32,793 bases of DNA from Tenacibaculum sp. L6 (GCF_028823685.1 NZ_JAPEHZ010000021.1:1-32793); one strand, 5' to 3'. Counted from the first letter of the stretch, positions 1-9,371 are shown. Numbers and translations are program-made. Notes: generated from the sequence alone by a model not told the origin.

Positions 1-28
1 GCTTTTTGATTTTATAATACTTTACAAC

Positions 29-1387
29 TTATATTGCTCTGATAATGTCGTATTTAGTGACAATGTGATACTTCCCATTTTCTAAATCAACCAATACAGC
101 TTGACTATCTTTATCTATTAATTTAGATACTTCTTCTATTGAAGCCGATTTTTTAACTATAGGATATGCTTTACCCATAACTTCTTTAATAGGCTTGTCT
201 GCTACATTTTTATCTTCTAAATAACTATGTAACAAAGCAGATTCATCAACAGAACCTACAAATCCATTTACATCTCTTACAGGAATCTGTGATATTTTAA
301 ATGCACGCATTCTCTCAATTGCATGTGCAACCAACTCTTCTGTTTGAACAGTTACTAACGGTTTTTCGATATAATCTTTAATTAAATCTTCTGCAGTTGT
401 AATTTCTTCTTCTAAGAAACCTCTATCACGCATCCAATCGTCATTAAACATTTTACCTACATAACGACTTCCATGATCGTGAAACAACACAACTACTACA
501 TCATCTGGTTTAAATTCGTCTTTTAACTGTAACAATCCTTTAATTGCTGAACCTGCAGAGTTTCCAACAAAAATACCTTCTTCTTTCGCTATCTTACGTG
601 TATAAACAGCCGCATCTTTGTCGGTTACTTTTGTAAACCCATCAATTAAAGAAAAATCAACGTTCTTAGGTAAAATATCTTCTCCAATTCCTTCAGTAAT
701 GTAAGGATAGATTTCATTTTCATCAAAAATACCTGTTTCGTGATATTTTTTAAATACAGATCCATATGTATCTACTCCCCAAATTTTAATATTTGGATTC
801 TTTTCTTTTAAAAATTTAGCAGTACCCGAAACTGTTCCTCCTGTTCCTACTCCAACAACAAAATGTGTGATTTTACCATCAGTTTGTTCCCAAATTTCTG
901 GTCCTGTTTGCTCGTAATGCGCTTGCGCATTTGATGGATTGTCATATTGGTTCACATACCAAGAATTAGGAGTTTCTTCACCTAAACGCTTAGAAACCGA
1001 ATAGTATGAACGAGGATCATCTGGTTCTACATTCGTAGGACAAACAACTACCTCTGCTCCTACTGCACGCAGAATATCCATTTTTTCTTTTGACTGCTTG
1101 TCTGAAATTACAAAAATACACTTGTACCCTTTTACAATAGCAGCCAAAGCTAACCCCATTCCTGTATTTCCTGAAGTACCTTCAATAATGGTACCTCCTG
1201 GTTTTAAACGACCATCTGCTTCAGCATCTTCAATCATTTTTAATGCCATACGGTCTTTTACAGAGTTTCCTGGGTTAAACGTTTCTACTTTAGCTAACAC
1301 CAAAGCATCAACTTCTTTTGTTACAGAGTTTAATTGAACTAAAGGTGTGTTACCAATAGTTTCTAATATATTTTTTGCGTACTTCAT
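29..1387 (-). CDS. PLP-dependent cysteine/cystathionine beta-synthase with C-terminal CBS pair
   Basis: Fold-type II PLP enzyme that condenses an activated serine (serine or O-acetylserine) with sulfide or homocysteine in the cytoplasm. Residues 1-320 are the catalytic core: the PLP lysine is K44 in NSVKDR, the substrate loop is EGTSGNTG (about 68-75), and the phosphate-binding loop is GTGGT. The DPRSYY and HYEQTGPEIW motifs resemble cystathionine beta-synthases more than plain CysK. Residues about 340-452 form two CBS repeats (Bateman module), usually an allosteric nucleotide or SAM sensor. At 452 aa it is full length for the core-plus-CBS architecture. It lies 22 nt downstream of the permease gene on the same strand, so co-transcription is likely. 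A paralogue without the CBS module is at 5078-6073. Substrate choice (cysteine versus cystathionine) cannot be decided from sequence. Confidence 0.93.
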   Translation of the reverse strand: MKYAKNILETIGNTPLVQLNSVTKEVDALVLAKVETFNPGNSVKDRMALKMIEDAEADGRLKPGGTIIEGTSGNTGMGLALAAIVKGYKCIFVISDKQSKEKMDILRAVGAEVVVCPTNVEPDDPRSYYSVSKRLGEETPNSWYVNQYDNPSNAQAHYEQTGPEIWEQTDGKITHFVVGVGTGGTVSGTAKFLKEKNPNIKIWGVDTYGSVFKKYHETGIFDENEIYPYITEGIGEDILPKNVDFSLIDGFTKVTDKDAAVYTRKIAKEEGIFVGNSAGSAIKGLLQLKDEFKPDDVVVVLFHDHGSRYVGKMFNDDWMRDRGFLEEEITTAEDLIKDYIEKPLVTVQTEELVAHAIERMRAFKISQIPVRDVNGFVGSVDESALLHSYLEDKNVADKPIKEVMGKAYPIVKKSASIEEVSKLIDKDSQAVLVDLENGKYHIVTKYDIIRAI

Positions 1388-1409
1388 ATCTTGTAATTGT
1401 TATGCAAAA

Positions 1410-2645
1410 CTAAGCAAATCGAATGGATTTTGAAGGGCGGATTTTGGTTATGATATATGAAGGTACAATCAACATTAAAAAGCATAATGCTAGCGTACCT
1501 ATATTTAACAATAAAATCGCTAATAAATTAATATCTACAGGTACCGTAGAGACATAATAGGTTTCAGGATCTAAGCTTATTAATTTTGTGTACTTCTGAA
1601 TTAAAAGAAGACTCAATCCGATAAGATTTCCCCAGAACAATCCTTTTAAAATTAAATACGAAGCATTGTATAAAAATATTTTTCTGATGCTCCAATTTAC
1701 ACTTCCTAAGGCTTTTAAAATCCCAACCATTTGTACACGTTCTAAGATAAGAACCAACAATGCTGTTACCATGTTTATTCCTGCAACTAACACCATAATT
1801 CCGATAATAAACCATACGTTGTTATCTAATAACTTTAACCATTCAAAAATTGCAGGATAATTATCAACAATAGTAATACTGTTTAACGTTGCTCCTATAC
1901 TTGAATATACTTCGTCTCCTTTTTGTCTTAACTCATCGTAATCATCAATCAACACCTCAAAACCTCCTACTTGATTTTCCTCCCAACGAATAATCTGTTG
2001 CACTTCTCTTAAATCACCCAACACCATGATTTTATCAAACTGCTCAAAACCTGTATTGTAAATTCCAACAATTACGGGTTTTCTTCTTTTGAATTTTACT
2101 TGGCTATTTTCCGCACCAAACCATGTTTGAATCGTGTCGTTTAGTTTAAAGTTTAATCGATTAGCGATTGATTCTGAAATTAAAATTTCTCTATTTCTTT
2201 CTTGATTGAAGTTAGGCAAGCGACCTTCAACCAAACATTCTTTGAAAAAAGTAAAATCATAATCGGCTGAAACTCCTTTCAATATTATTCCTTCAAAATC
2301 GGACGGAGTTCTTATGATTCCTCCCACATTGGCAAAAGGTTGCACTTTTTTTATTCCATCAATATTTTTAAACTCTGGATAGAACTCTTGATTAATATCA
2401 ATCGGAACTGTAGAAACATCCGAATTGTTATTATCGTAATTTACAATTTGAATATGACCTTTAAATCCGGTCATTTTATCGCGAACCTTGTTCTGAAAAC
2501 CTGAGGTTATTGATACCGCAATCAGCATAATTGCCACTCCAAGTGCAATAGCAATGGTTGCAATGGTTATGATAGGTGATGAAATACTGCTTTTATACTG
2601 TTTTCCAGCAATGATTCGTTTTGCTATAAATAGTTCGAAATTCAA
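1410..2645 (-). CDS. FtsX/LolC/LolE-type ABC transporter permease
   Basis: Inner-membrane permease of the MacB/FtsX superfamily, closest in architecture to the LolC/LolE subunits that extract lipoproteins from the inner membrane. The sequence shows an N-terminal amphipathic start (FIAKRIIAGK), a first membrane segment at about residues 24-50, a periplasmic MacB-like core domain of roughly 220 residues, and three C-terminal membrane segments (about 275-300, 325-350 and 370-400) forming the FtsX domain. The ERVQMVGILKALG motif is the usual coupling helix that contacts the ATPase. At 411 aa it matches LolC/E. No LolD-like ATPase is present in the window, so the partner is encoded elsewhere. Lipoprotein release is inferred from family; an efflux-type role is possible. 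Confidence 0.88.
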   Translation of the reverse strand: MNFELFIAKRIIAGKQYKSSISSPIITIATIAIALGVAIMLIAVSITSGFQNKVRDKMTGFKGHIQIVNYDNNNSDVSTVPIDINQEFYPEFKNIDGIKKVQPFANVGGIIRTPSDFEGIILKGVSADYDFTFFKECLVEGRLPNFNQERNREILISESIANRLNFKLNDTIQTWFGAENSQVKFKRRKPVIVGIYNTGFEQFDKIMVLGDLREVQQIIRWEENQVGGFEVLIDDYDELRQKGDEVYSSIGATLNSITIVDNYPAIFEWLKLLDNNVWFIIGIMVLVAGINMVTALLVLILERVQMVGILKALGSVNWSIRKIFLYNASYLILKGLFWGNLIGLSLLLIQKYTKLISLDPETYYVSTVPVDINLLAILLLNIGTLALCFLMLIVPSYIITKIRPSKSIRFA

Positions 2646-2666
2646 ATGTTTTCTTTTTTACAAAAC

Positions 2667-2674
2667 CAAAAGTA
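2667..2674 (-). promoter_or_regulatory. Candidate -7 box for the permease gene
   Basis: The minus strand reads TACTTTTG, a match to the Bacteroidota -7 consensus TAnnTTTG, 22 nt upstream of the permease start codon. I see no convincing TTG -33 element at the expected spacing, so this is a weak call. Confidence 0.35.
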
Positions 2675-2781
2675 ACTAATTCTTACGGAAAGAAAGAGAA
2701 GAATACTTAGGTTTTAATTCTTTAACTTTTATTATTCTTAAAAAATAGAAATCTGTACCTTTATCTTTTAATTTTTTATAG

Positions 2782-4038
2782 ATGAAGCTTTCTTTTAATT
2801 CCGTTTTTTCCCTTTTTTTAGTATTCAGTTTTCAACTTACTTCTTGTGCGCAACCGCAAAAAAAATCACCCACTAAAGAAGTAGCTAAACAAGAAGAACC
2901 AAAAACTATTAAAACGGGTGCTGATAGAACCACAGCCTATCTTCCTCTTTTAAAAAATAAAAACATTGCTATTGTAGCCAATCAAACCTCGGTTTTACAA
3001 GTGTTACAACGAGCTGAAGTTGCTCCAAATATCATGGGGTCTAAAATGGTACAACATCACTTAGTTGATTATTTACATAATTACGAAGGAATTAACGTGC
3101 AAAAAGTATTTGCTCCTGAGCACGGTTTTAGAGGAAAAGCGGATGCTGGTGAAGCCATAGCTGATGGAAAAGATGTAAAAACAGGGATTCCGATTATTTC
3201 TTTATACGGAAAAAATAAAAAACCTTCACCAGAACAATTGAATGGAATTGATGTTGTTGTTTTTGACATTCAAGATGTAGGCGCACGTTTTTACACCTAT
3301 ATTTCCACATTACATTATGTGATGGAAGCTTGTGCCGAGGCAAATATTCCTGTGATTTTATTGGATAGACCAAATCCGAACGGACATTATATTGACGGTC
3401 CCATGTTAGAGCCTGAACATACAAGTTTTGTAGGGATGCATCCTGTTCCTGTTGTTTATGGTATGACGATTGGTGAGTACGGACAAATGATTAACGGAGA
3501 AAAATGGTTGGCTAATGAAGCGAAATGCGATTTAACAGTAATTCCTTTAGAAAATTACACACATCAATCAACCTATAGTTTACCCATAAAACCGTCGCCT
3601 AATTTACCGAATGATGTTTCTATTAACTTATACCCTAGTTTGTGCTTTTTTGAAGGAACAAACGTTTCTGCTGGTAGAGGAACTGACAAACAGTTTCAAA
3701 TTTACGGTTCACCATATTTAGAAAAAACTGGTTTTAGTTTTACTCCGCAACCGAATGAGGGAGCAAAACACCCAAAATATAAAGGAGAACTATGTTTTGG
3801 AGAAGATTTAAGCACTCACAACCGTTTAGCTAACTTAGATCTTAGTTGGTTGAAAAAAGCGCACGAACAGTCTCCTAAAAAAGATTTTTTCAATGCTTTT
3901 TTCACCAAATTAGCAGGAACTAAAAAACTACAAGAACAAATTGAACAAGGGCTTTCTGAAGAAGAAATTAAAGCAAGTTGGCAACAAGGTTTAAATGACT
4001 TTAAAAAAGTACGTGAGCAGTATTTGTTGTATGAGTAA
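2782..4038 (+). CDS. DUF1343 / NamZ-type exo-beta-N-acetylmuramidase lipoprotein
   Basis: Member of the DUF1343 family, whose characterised representatives (NamZ, glycoside hydrolase family GH171) release MurNAc from the non-reducing end of peptidoglycan fragments for cell-wall recycling. The precursor has a signal sequence and lipobox LTSC (lipid-modified C22), followed by a Lys/Glu/Pro-rich linker to about residue 46, so the enzyme is probably anchored to a membrane facing the periplasm. Family signatures visible are FAPEHGFRG (about 111-119), FDIQDVGARFYTYIST (about 162-177) and DRPNPNG. Length 418 aa is normal for a lipoprotein form. No other murein-recycling genes are adjacent. It is transcribed divergently from the permease with a 136-nt gap. 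Confidence 0.92.
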   Translation: MKLSFNSVFSLFLVFSFQLTSCAQPQKKSPTKEVAKQEEPKTIKTGADRTTAYLPLLKNKNIAIVANQTSVLQVLQRAEVAPNIMGSKMVQHHLVDYLHNYEGINVQKVFAPEHGFRGKADAGEAIADGKDVKTGIPIISLYGKNKKPSPEQLNGIDVVVFDIQDVGARFYTYISTLHYVMEACAEANIPVILLDRPNPNGHYIDGPMLEPEHTSFVGMHPVPVVYGMTIGEYGQMINGEKWLANEAKCDLTVIPLENYTHQSTYSLPIKPSPNLPNDVSINLYPSLCFFEGTNVSAGRGTDKQFQIYGSPYLEKTGFSFTPQPNEGAKHPKYKGELCFGEDLSTHNRLANLDLSWLKKAHEQSPKKDFFNAFFTKLAGTKKLQEQIEQGLSEEEIKASWQQGLNDFKKVREQYLLYE

Positions 4039-4087
4039 TTTAACTTAATGAAAAATTAAATTCGATATCTAAAACATCATCATTGAA

Positions 4088-5024
4088 ATGATGGGTGCCT
4101 TAATCATTTTAACTGTATTAATGAACAGAATTCTAATTTTAATATTCTTATTTTTTTCTATAAGTTTTGGATTTACTCAAAACCAAAAATTACTCTCGAA
4201 AAAATTAGTCGATATATCAAAAACACCAATTTGGAATAAGATTTCTCAGAACAATGAATTAAAAACAAATTTTAAGCATTTAAAAAAACTGAATTTCTAT
4301 TTCATTACTTATCAAAGTGACAACTCAAAAGTTAAAGGTTTATTAATCGAACCTAAAAATCAAGGAAAATATCCAGTTGTGATTTTTAATCGTGGTGGAA
4401 ACAGACACTTTGGAAAATTAACGCTAGCGACAATGATAATATATACCTCAAAATTAGCTGAACAAGGTTATGTAATTATTGGCAGTAATTATCGAAAAAA
4501 AGATGAATTTGGAGGAGCGGAAATTAATGACGTGTTAAATTTAACTAAAATAATAAAAGACATTAAAAAAGCTGACTCGGATTGTATTGGAATGTTTGGT
4601 TGGTCGAGAGGTGGAATAATGACCTATTTGGCTCTTCAAAAATCAGACAAAATAAAAACAGCAGTGGTTGGGAATGGACCTACCGATTTATTTGGTTTAA
4701 TTTCCGATAGACCAGAAATGGAATCAAAAGTTATAGCAGAATGTGTACCAAATTATTCAGAAAATAAAGAATCTGAATTAAAAAAACGTTCTGTAATTTA
4801 TTGGGCAGACGAATTAGATAAAAATAGTAGTCTTTTAATTTTGTGTGGAAATAATGATAAAAGAGTAAACCCTGAACAAGCCGATAGAATTGCAGAAAAA
4901 ACTAATAAAAATTAAATATGACTTTGAATTAAAAAAGTTTGATACAGATCATTACTTTTCAGAATATAAATCGGAATTGAACGAGATAATAATAGAGTGG
5001 TTTGATAAACGATTAAAGAAATAA
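4088..5024 (+). pseudogene. Alpha/beta-hydrolase (S9/DLH-like peptidase family), frameshifted near the 3' end
   Basis: Secreted or periplasmic alpha/beta hydrolase. The nucleophile serine is in GMFGWSRGG (S173 counted from 4088) and the acid is probably the Asp of NNDKRVNP. The first frame ends at 4915 with a stray EKTNKN tail. Reading on in the next frame from the A6 tract at 4896-4901 gives a natural C-terminus (LIKIKYDFELKKFDTDHYF, then EIIIEWFDKRLKK) ending at 5024, which supplies the catalytic-type histidine (codon 4950-4952). The annotated frame therefore lacks its His. One A too many explains it: A5 restores a protein of about 300 aa. The better start is ATG 4121, which begins a clean signal peptide (MNRILILIFLFFSISFGFTQ). 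Either a real recent pseudogene or a homopolymer sequencing error. Confidence 0.82.
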
Positions 5025-5077
5025 AATACGGGTATTAATAATCTATATCTTTTACTACAAGTTTATATAGTTAGCCT

Positions 5078-6073
5078 CTATAAAAACCCCTGCTCTTTCA
5101 TCCACTTATTAGAATAAATTTTGTTCATATAACGAGAACCGTGATCTGGTAAAATTACTACCACTACACTATTTTCATCAAAAAATCCGTTATCTGCGTA
5201 TTGCTGTGTAGCTTGTAAAGCTGCTCCTGAAGTATATCCAGCAAAAATTCCTTCAGCTTTTACTAATTCTCTCGCTTTTAAAGCAGCTTCTTTATCTGAT
5301 ACTTTTTCGTACACATCTACTACATCAAAATCGGTGGAAGTAGGAATTAAGTTCTTACCTAATCCTTCAATTTTATAAGGGCTGATTTCATTGGCGTCAA
5401 ACTCACCGGTTTCGTGGTATTTTTTAATCACAGAACCCATGGCATCAACTCCTAAAATTTGAATATCAGGATTCTGTTCTTTTAAATAGCGTGCAGTTCC
5501 AGAAATTGTACCTCCTGTCCCGCTTGCTGCAACTACGTGGGTTACTTTTCCTTCGGTTTGTTCCCAAATTTCTGGTCCCGTACTCTTATAATGTGCTTCA
5601 ATATTTAGTTCATTAAAATACTGATTGATATAAATAGACCCTGGATTTTCTCTATGCAATCTTTTAGCTACTTCGTAATACGAACGAGGATCGTCAGGAG
5701 TAACATTTGCAGGACAAACATGTACTTCTGCTCCCATAGACTTTAACATGTCTATTTTGTCTTGAGAAGACTTATCACTCACTGCCAAAATACATCGATA
5801 TCCTTTTACAATACTAATCATTGCTAATGAAAACCCTGTGTTACCAGATGTTGTTTCAACAATAATATCTCCTTCTTTTACGATTCCTTTTTGTTCTGCT
5901 GTTTCTATGATATGCAATGCAATTCTATCTTTAGCAGAGTGACCTGGATTAAAAGCTTCAACTTTTGCATAGTAAGTACCCGGTAAATCTTGGGTAATTC
6001 GATGCAGTTGAATCATGGGGGTTTGACCTACTAAATCTATTATTGAATTGGTTATACCTTGATGTCTTTTCAT
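5078..6073 (-). CDS. PLP-dependent cysteine synthase family protein without CBS domains
   Basis: Second fold-type II PLP enzyme, clearly paralogous to the one at 29-1387: both share the order FNPG-x-S-x-[29 protein letters not shown] and DHGSRY. The PLP lysine is K48 (HSAKDR, where the paralogue has NSVKDR). It stops at residue 331 after WMKEQGFL, exactly where the paralogue's Bateman module begins, so it is the bare catalytic form rather than a truncation. The terminal active-site loop is GYTSGAA instead of GNSAGSA, suggesting different substrate handling or regulation. Cytoplasmic role in cysteine or transsulfuration metabolism. It is convergent with the hydrolase at 4088-5024 (53-nt gap) and follows a palindromic repeat. 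Confidence 0.92.
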   Translation of the reverse strand: MKRHQGITNSIIDLVGQTPMIQLHRITQDLPGTYYAKVEAFNPGHSAKDRIALHIIETAEQKGIVKEGDIIVETTSGNTGFSLAMISIVKGYRCILAVSDKSSQDKIDMLKSMGAEVHVCPANVTPDDPRSYYEVAKRLHRENPGSIYINQYFNELNIEAHYKSTGPEIWEQTEGKVTHVVAASGTGGTISGTARYLKEQNPDIQILGVDAMGSVIKKYHETGEFDANEISPYKIEGLGKNLIPTSTDFDVVDVYEKVSDKEAALKARELVKAEGIFAGYTSGAALQATQQYADNGFFDENSVVVVILPDHGSRYMNKIYSNKWMKEQGFL

Positions 6074-6093
6074 TATGTTTTATAAATAAGAAA

Positions 6094-6161
6094 AAGTGTC
6101 ATTACGAAAAACGGACACGAAAAATCTGTTGAGATTGTTCGTTGCTTTCGCAATGACACTT
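6094..6161. repeat. Palindromic intergenic repeat (TGTCATTGCGA type)
   Basis: Outer arms 6094-6109 and 6146-6161 pair over 16 bp with one mismatch (AAGTGTCATT-A/G-CGAAA), and an inner hairpin AATCT-gttg-AGATT sits at 6123-6136, giving a two-storey cruciform. On the minus strand it reads TGTCATTGCGAAAGC...AATCTCAACAGATT. I remember this as a degenerate copy of a TGTCATTGCGA..GCAATCT element widespread in Bacteroidota genomes; that is memory, not a search. It sits between the S9 peptidase and the cysteine synthase paralogue, both on the minus strand. Confidence 0.75.
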
Positions 6162-6187
6162 ACACTCAATCGAGCGCAAAAATATAA

Positions 6188-8334
6188 TTATTTTTTTAAC
6201 TTACCTTCTAACATTAAAAAGAACGTGTATTCTTCTGCAGTTTCTTTTAAAGCATCAAACCTTCCAGATGCTCCTCCGTGACCTGCTTCCATGTTTGTAT
6301 GTAAGAATAATAAATTATTATCCGTTTTTAACTCACGTAGTTTAGCTACCCATTTTGCTGGCTCCCAGTATTGTACTTGGCTATCATGCAAACCTGTAGT
6401 TACTAACATATTTGGATATGCCTTTGCTTCAACTTGATCGTATGGAGAATACGATTTGATATAATCGTAATATTCTTTATTGTTAGGATTCCCCCACTCA
6501 TCATACTCACCTGTTGTTAATGGAATACTATCATCTAACATCGTAGAAATTACATCTACAAACGGTACTGCAGCAATTATTCCGTTATATAACTCTGGAT
6601 TCATGTTTATAACAGCTCCCATTAATAAACCTCCAGCAGAACCTCCCATAGCATATAAATGCTCTGGTGATGTATAACCGTTATCTATTAAATATTTAGA
6701 ACAATCGATAAAATCGGTAAAGGTGTTTTTCTTGTTCAACATTTTACCATCTTCGTACCATTCACGTCCTAAATACTGACTTCCTCTAATATGCGCTAAT
6801 GCATATACAAATCCACGATCTAATAAACTTAAACGTGTTGTTGAGAATCCGTCATTAATTGTATATCCGTAAGAACCATATGCATATTGTAAAATTGGCG
6901 TGTTTTTATCAAGCTTGGTATCTTTATGGTGTACAATTGATAACGCTACTTTTTTACCATCACGAGCAGGTACCCAAATACGCTTACTTACGTAATTGTT
7001 CTTATCAAACTTTCCTCCTAAAACTTCTTGTTCTTTTTTAATTTCTTTTGATTTGTCTTTCATATTGAAATCAATCACAGAACTTGGAGTTGTCATTGAG
7101 TTATATGAATAACGGATTACCTCAGTATCAAATTCTGGATTTCCATATACACCTGCTGAATAGGTTTCTTCATCAAAAGGTAAGTAGTAATCTTCTGTTC
7201 CATCCCATCTTTTGATACGGATTTTATTCAATCCATCATTTCTTTCCTCTAAAACTAAATAATCTTTAAAAATTGAAAAATCTTCAAATAAAGTGTCATC
7301 TCTATGAGGAATTACATCTACCCAGTTTTCTTTTCCTGGTTTATCTACAGGAGTTTTCATTAACTTAAAGTTAGTCGCTCCATCTTTATTTGTTTTGATG
7401 TAAAAATGATCTCCATAATGTGCTACGTCATATTCTAAATCTCGCTCACGAGGTTGAATAATACGTAATTCTCCATCAGGGTTATTAGCGTCTAATACAT
7501 GGTACTCTGTAGAAACTGTACTATACGAACCTATTATGATATAATCCTTAGATTTTGACTTGGTAACAAAAGCTCCGAACGTATCATCTTTTTCCTCATA
7601 TACTAATTCATCTAAAGATGCATCAGAACCCAACGTATGTTTATAAATTTTTGAAGAACGTAATGTTACAGGATCTTTTTTAGCATAAAACAACGTTTTA
7701 TTATCATTTGCCCATACAGAACCTCCAGTCGTGTTTTCGATGATATCTTTATAAATATCTCCTGTTTCAAGGTTTTTTATTCTGATAAAATACTGACGAC
7801 GGCTTACTGTATCTGTAGCAAAAGCTATCATTTTATTATCTGGAGACACATTCAATCCTCCTAACTGAAAATAATCATACCCTTTAGCTTCATCATTCAC
7901 ATTAAACATGATTTCTTCCTCAGCCTCTAAAGTTTCTTTTTTACGGCTATGAATTGGGTACTGTTGCCCTTTTTCGTAACGAGTAATATAAAAATACCCA
8001 TCTTTTTTATACGGAACAGACTCGTCGTGCTCATTTCTTGAAACAACTCTTCTTGAAACTCTTTCGTTTCTTTCGTCATTTCATCATAATAAGTATTCTC
8101 TGCGTTTAGGTAATCGTATACTTTTTGAGTTTGTTCATCTTTAACCTCAGCATTTTTTTGCTCGTCGGTTAAACGCATCCAAAAATAATCATCAGTACGA
8201 ACATCTCCATGTTTCTCTAACTTTGTCGGTTGTTTTTCAGCAACTGGAGCTTTGATATCTTTCTTCATTTCTTGCTTTTTACAAGACGCAAAAATAAGAC
8301 TAAATGCCAAAGCTGGTAGCATTAATTTTTTCAT
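6188..8334 (-). pseudogene. Oligopeptidase B (S9A) lipoprotein, frameshifted near residue 100
   Basis: Prolyl-oligopeptidase-family serine peptidase of the oligopeptidase B type. The N-terminal piece (8334 to about 8032) has a lipoprotein signal with lipobox FASC (C18) and the start of the S9 N-terminal domain (DVRTDDYFWMR, YDYLNAENTYYDEM). The frame then runs into nonsense to 7927. The remainder reads in another frame from about 8038, beginning RNEHDESVPYKKDGYFYIT and continuing without a stop through the propeller and catalytic domain to 6188; the in-frame ATG at 7909 is internal, not a true start. The triad is present: Ser in MGGSAGG (codon 6640-6638), Asp in LHDSQ (6385-6383), His in EAGHGG (6280-6278). 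Restored length is about 710 aa, normal for the family. The break is not in a homopolymer, so a genuine small deletion is likely. Confidence 0.87.
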
Positions 8335-8342
8335 TTTTAAAG

Positions 8343-8376
8343 TTGGTTTATATTTCTTGTGAAAATACTATTTTTG
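8343..8376 (+). promoter_or_regulatory. Candidate promoter of the ybaB gene
   Basis: A TTG at 8343-8345, 23 nt spacer and TATTTTTG at 8369-8376 match the flavobacterial TTG-N17-23-TAnnTTTG pattern. It ends 31 nt before the ybaB start codon. Confidence 0.55.
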
Positions 8377-8407
8377 TTGTTAAGTAAATCATAAAAATAA
8401 AAGGATT

Positions 8408-8731
8408 ATGTTCGGAGATATTTCTGGAATGATGGGTAAATTAAAAGAAGCCCAACAAAAAGTAGAAGAAACTAAAAAACGTTTAGATACCGTTTTAATT
8501 GATGAAAGTATTGCTGATGGAAATGTAAAAGTTACCGTAACGGCAAATAGAGAAATAAAAGCTATTACTGTTGACGAATCTTTATTAGAAGATAAAGAAG
8601 AGCTAGAAGATTACTTAATTTTAGCTTTAAACAAAGCGTTAAAGCGTGCTGGTGAAATTAACGAACAAGAATTAGCAATTGCTGCAAAAAGCGGTATGCC
8701 AAACATTCCTGGAATGGATAAGTTTAAATAA
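8408..8731 (+). CDS. ybaB: YbaB/EbfC family nucleoid-associated protein
   Basis: Small dimeric DNA-binding protein of the YbaB/EbfC family, 107 aa, the usual length. The N-terminal helix starts [21 protein letters not shown], followed by a beta-sheet core ([21 protein letters not shown]) and a C-terminal helix, in the family's typical order; the C-terminus ends [11 protein letters not shown]. It binds DNA without a classic helix-turn-helix and influences nucleoid organisation or transcription. It is often next to recR/dnaX in other phyla, which is not the case here; instead it heads a small plus-strand unit with two membrane-protein genes (6 nt and then 14 nt gaps). Confidence 0.93.
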   Translation: MFGDISGMMGKLKEAQQKVEETKKRLDTVLIDESIADGNVKVTVTANREIKAITVDESLLEDKEELEDYLILALNKALKRAGEINEQELAIAAKSGMPNIPGMDKFK

Positions 8732-8737
8732 TAGGCT

Positions 8738-9031
8738 ATGTTTTTACAATTAGAAGATTATATGCTACCCTGCTTAAACAAACAGTTCTTTGGAATGGAT
8801 TGTTTAGGCTGCGGCATACAACGTGCGTTAAGCTTAGTTTTTCATGGGGAATTTATAGCGGCTTTTAAAATGTACCCCGCTATATACACCTTACTAGCCT
8901 TAGCGTTTGTAGTTGCTATTAACTTCTTTTATAAAGTAAAATACGCTCAAAAAATAATCAGTATATTGGCTATCGTTAACATAGCCATTATTGTGATTAG
9001 CTATGTAATAAAAATGAATCAAATAATTTAA
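8738..9031 (+). CDS. DUF2752 small membrane protein
   Basis: 97-residue membrane protein with the DUF2752 signature: an MDCLGCGIQRALSLVFHGEF segment (about residues 20-39) in which the Cys-x-x-Cys-Gly and Arg-Ala residues are conserved, followed by AAFKMYPA and two hydrophobic helices (about 45-65 and 70-92). Function of the family is unknown; the Cys pair could bind metal or form a disulfide, which is inference. It starts 6 nt after the ybaB stop, so it is translated from the same message. Confidence 0.85.
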   Translation: MFLQLEDYMLPCLNKQFFGMDCLGCGIQRALSLVFHGEFIAAFKMYPAIYTLLALAFVVAINFFYKVKYAQKIISILAIVNIAIIVISYVIKMNQII

Positions 9032-9045
9032 ACTTTAGAAAAACT

Positions 9046-9363
9046 ATGGAAAAACAATTCAACCCTACTGTTATTTACGTATTATCAATCATCAGTTTTT
9101 TATGTTGCTGTTTTGCTGGGTTAGGTATTGTATTAGCTTTACCAGCTTTTATTATGGCTAACGGTAAACTAAAAGAAGCTGAAGCTAACCCTGAGCAATA
9201 TAATGCTGCTACAATAAAATCTATAAAAACAGCTAAAACGGTTGCTATGATTGCTTTAATATTAAATGCAATTTATTTATCAATGACTATTTACAGAGTT
9301 GCTACAACAGATTGGGATGTTCTTATGGAAGAATACAATAGACAATTAGAGCAATATCAATAA
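9046..9363 (+). CDS. CCC-motif membrane protein
   Basis: 105-residue inner-membrane protein with an N-terminal hydrophobic helix containing three consecutive cysteines (SFLCCCFAGLGIVLALPAFI, about residues 18-37), a charged loop (NGKLKEAEANPEQYN) and a second membrane helix (about 67-87). This matches the Bacteroidota 'CCC motif membrane protein' family (DUF4190-like architecture). No biochemical role is known. The Cys triplet lies inside or at the edge of the membrane and could be acylated or redox-active, which is speculation. Last gene of the ybaB unit, followed directly by a terminator. Confidence 0.82.
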   Translation: MEKQFNPTVIYVLSIISFLCCCFAGLGIVLALPAFIMANGKLKEAEANPEQYNAATIKSIKTAKTVAMIALILNAIYLSMTIYRVATTDWDVLMEEYNRQLEQYQ

Positions 9364-9371
9364 TATCTCAC

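Noticed and set aside
1098..1337. 79-codon open frame on the plus strand
   Set aside because: Antisense to the catalytic core of the CBS-domain cysteine synthase, with no start context or domain.
4896..4902. Programmed -1 frameshift at AAAAAAC
   Set aside because: The heptamer is not in the X-XXY-YYZ phase and the correct tail requires +1, so it does not fit the classical mechanism.
7927..8030. C-terminal 30-odd codons of the first oligopeptidase frame as a genuine short protein
   Set aside because: After QEM the frame-0 sequence (STTSLFRIKKMGIF...) has no family resemblance, while the same bases in the other frame give the expected S9 sequence.
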